Shown here one piece after another: positions 37,171 through 38,305 of a stretch of DNA of 38,305 nt. Made by a program: the position numbers and the translations under genes. The notes beneath the pieces are model-generated. The model was not told where the DNA came from. It did no database searches and saw only the letters and a list, made by a program, of their open reading frames with translations. How positions within the stretch are numbered: position 1 is the stretch's first letter; each line of letters opens with the position of its first letter. The DNA is taken from positions 1 through 38,305 of the forward strand of contig JAFZLQ010000060.1 in assembly GCA_017551425.1 (NCBI GenBank). Reading direction: 5' to 3'. Source of the DNA: Bacteroidales bacterium (GTDB taxonomy: Bacteria; Bacteroidota; Bacteroidia; Bacteroidales; UBA932).

Positions 37171-38305
37171 ATGAAGAGAGTACTTTTTTATTTGCTTGCC
37201 CTCGCATTCATGGCAGGCTGCGCCGAGGGAGGCGTGGTGAATGTGTCCGAAAACAGCGTCACCTTCCCGGCGGAAGGCGGCGAGAAGATAGTTCAGATAA
37301 CTTCAGACGCGGTCTGGAGTTACAGTTATGAGGCCGACTGGATCTACGTGAGGCACCAGGCGGGCGTGATCCGCATAATAGCGGACCCGAGCAATGAGCC
37401 CGGAACCCGCTATGCAACGGTGTCCCTCACCGTAGAAGACAACGTTGAGGCCGAGGTCCAGGTGACTCAGGAAGGGGTGGAACTGTATGTGCCGCAGGGC
37501 ACCGTCGAGGCGCGCAATTCCGGCGAGACCGTTTACCTCTCCGTTTTCAGCAACCTCGAGTGGGATATAGACAACCCCTTGGACTGGGTGGAGGCCGAGA
37601 AATTCGGTTCAAGCCTCAGGCTCGAGGTGCAGCCGAACCGCAATCCCCAGGCCCGTTCCGGCGTCATCACCCTTTCTCACGGCGCCCTCTCCCAGAACAT
37701 AGTGCTGTCCCAGGACGGCAGCGAGTGGTACGAGACCTTCGATATGGTAAAGGTGAAGGGCGGCAGCTTCCTGATGGGCGCCCAGAAGACGGACTCGTCC
37801 GGTTCCAACTACGACACTTCGGCATTCCAGATAGAGGCACCCGTGCATAAGGTGACCGTCAGCGATTTCTACATCAGCCGCTATGAGGTCACCCAGGCCC
37901 AGTGGGTGGCGGCGATGGGGTCGAATCCCTCGTCCGTGCAGGGAGACAATCTCCCGGTGGAGAGCGTTTCCTGGAACGACGTGATAAAATTCATCGGCGT
38001 GCTCAACAAGGCCTCCGGCCTCGAGTACAGGCTTCCGACGGAAGCCGAATGGGAATACGCCGCGAGGGGCGGCGCCAACTCGGAAGGATACAAATACAGC
38101 GGCAGCCCCATCCTGGGCGCATGCGGCTGGTATTATTCCAACAGCGCCGCGGCCATGCGCGAGGGAGGCGGCAAGGAGCCCAACGAACTTGGCCTTTACG
38201 ACATGAGCGGCAACGTGCGCGAGTGGTGCTCCGACTGGTTCGGCGAGTATCCTTCAAAGGAAGAAAAAGACCCCCAGGGCCCTTCTTCCGGCAGCGTCAA
38301 GGTCA
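37171..38305 (+). CDS. Lipoprotein with BACON-like repeats and FGE/SUMF1-type domain (partial, runs off right edge)
   Basis: The reading frame is open from ATG 37171 to the last base of the window (378 codons) and has no stop. A lipobox signal peptide (LAFMAGC, Cys17) is followed by two BACON-like repeats (about residues 25-90 and 95-185; NSVTFPAEGGEKIVQITSDA, WIYVRHQAGVIRIIADPSNE, LSVFSNLEWDIDNPLDWVEA). A formylglycine-generating-enzyme-type domain follows: MVKVKGGSFLMGA, FYISRYEVTQAQWVAAMG, PVESVSWNDVIKFI, YRLPTEAEWEYAARGG and LYDMSGNVREWCSDWF. Its catalytic Cys pair would lie beyond the edge. In Bacteroidota such domains often lack that pair and act as C-type-lectin-like folds on the surface. 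It is 3 bp downstream of the 674-aa lipoprotein gene, with AGGAGA ahead of its ATG. Confidence 0.85.
   Translation, partial: MKRVLFYLLALAFMAGCAEGGVVNVSENSVTFPAEGGEKIVQITSDAVWSYSYEADWIYVRHQAGVIRIIADPSNEPGTRYATVSLTVEDNVEAEVQVTQEGVELYVPQGTVEARNSGETVYLSVFSNLEWDIDNPLDWVEAEKFGSSLRLEVQPNRNPQARSGVITLSHGALSQNIVLSQDGSEWYETFDMVKVKGGSFLMGAQKTDSSGSNYDTSAFQIEAPVHKVTVSDFYISRYEVTQAQWVAAMGSNPSSVQGDNLPVESVSWNDVIKFIGVLNKASGLEYRLPTEAEWEYAARGGANSEGYKYSGSPILGACGWYYSNSAAAMREGGGKEPNELGLYDMSGNVREWCSDWFGEYPSKEEKDPQGPSSGSVKV

Overview
The window looks like chromosome from a GC-rich member of the Bacteroidales (Bacteroidota), probably an uncultured gut species of the Alistipes/Cryptobacteroides type; the genus is inference. 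The evidence is: repeated Bacteroidota promoter signals (TTTG, about 19 nt, TAnnTTTG) in front of genes and tRNAs; few Shine-Dalgarno sequences; many lipoproteins and outer-membrane proteins; BACON domains; DUF6175-, DUF3467- and GIN-type proteins; a bacterial serpin; and class III ribonucleotide reductase, which implies anaerobic life.

Layout, left to right. (1) 1-2726 is accessory DNA: the 5' end of an unknown gene, an AAA/DUF4143 ATPase, then gene remnants (tyrosine recombinase C-terminus, AraC C-terminus, membrane-protein tail) and three tandem hairpins. (2) 2727-6452: a hypothetical protein, an ABC exporter with a phosphoesterase lipoprotein, and nicotinamidase. (3) 6484-6679: an intergenic element bounded by a 22-bp perfect inverted repeat. 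(4) 6681-11172: an MBOAT acyltransferase translationally coupled to two SGNH hydrolases, probably for O-acetylation of an envelope glycan. A small conserved protein is divergent. (5) 11714-16753: a compact six-gene operon in which every product is exported. Two are predicted outer-membrane barrels, one is DUF6175, and two are paralogues. I know no named function for it, and it is the best candidate for an undescribed system. (6) 16826-18009: a short mannose-1-phosphate guanylyltransferase and a Lys-Lys-Val tRNA operon with a consensus promoter.

(7) 18045-25278: a reverse-strand operon, valS-tatA-tatC-ABC-F-GIN protein-dapF. (8) 25333-26717: a forward operon, DUF3467-kdsC-maf. (9) 26715-26867: a second inverted-repeat element, again between convergent genes. 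(10) 26865-31850: a reverse operon of serpin, esterase, 10TM metal exporter and an ABC-F gene that is frameshifted and internally deleted. (11) tRNA-Ala(CGC) followed by about 260 bp with direct repeats and an orphan C-terminus, perhaps an old integration scar. (12) nrdD-nrdG, with a leader holding a hairpin and an 11-codon ORF. (13) 35143 to the end: two lipoprotein genes, the second with two BACON-like repeats and a formylglycine-generating-enzyme-type domain, cut by the window edge.

Most genes sit in tight reverse-strand operons. Several forward genes start only 4-8 nt after the -7 box, which suggests nearly leaderless transcripts.
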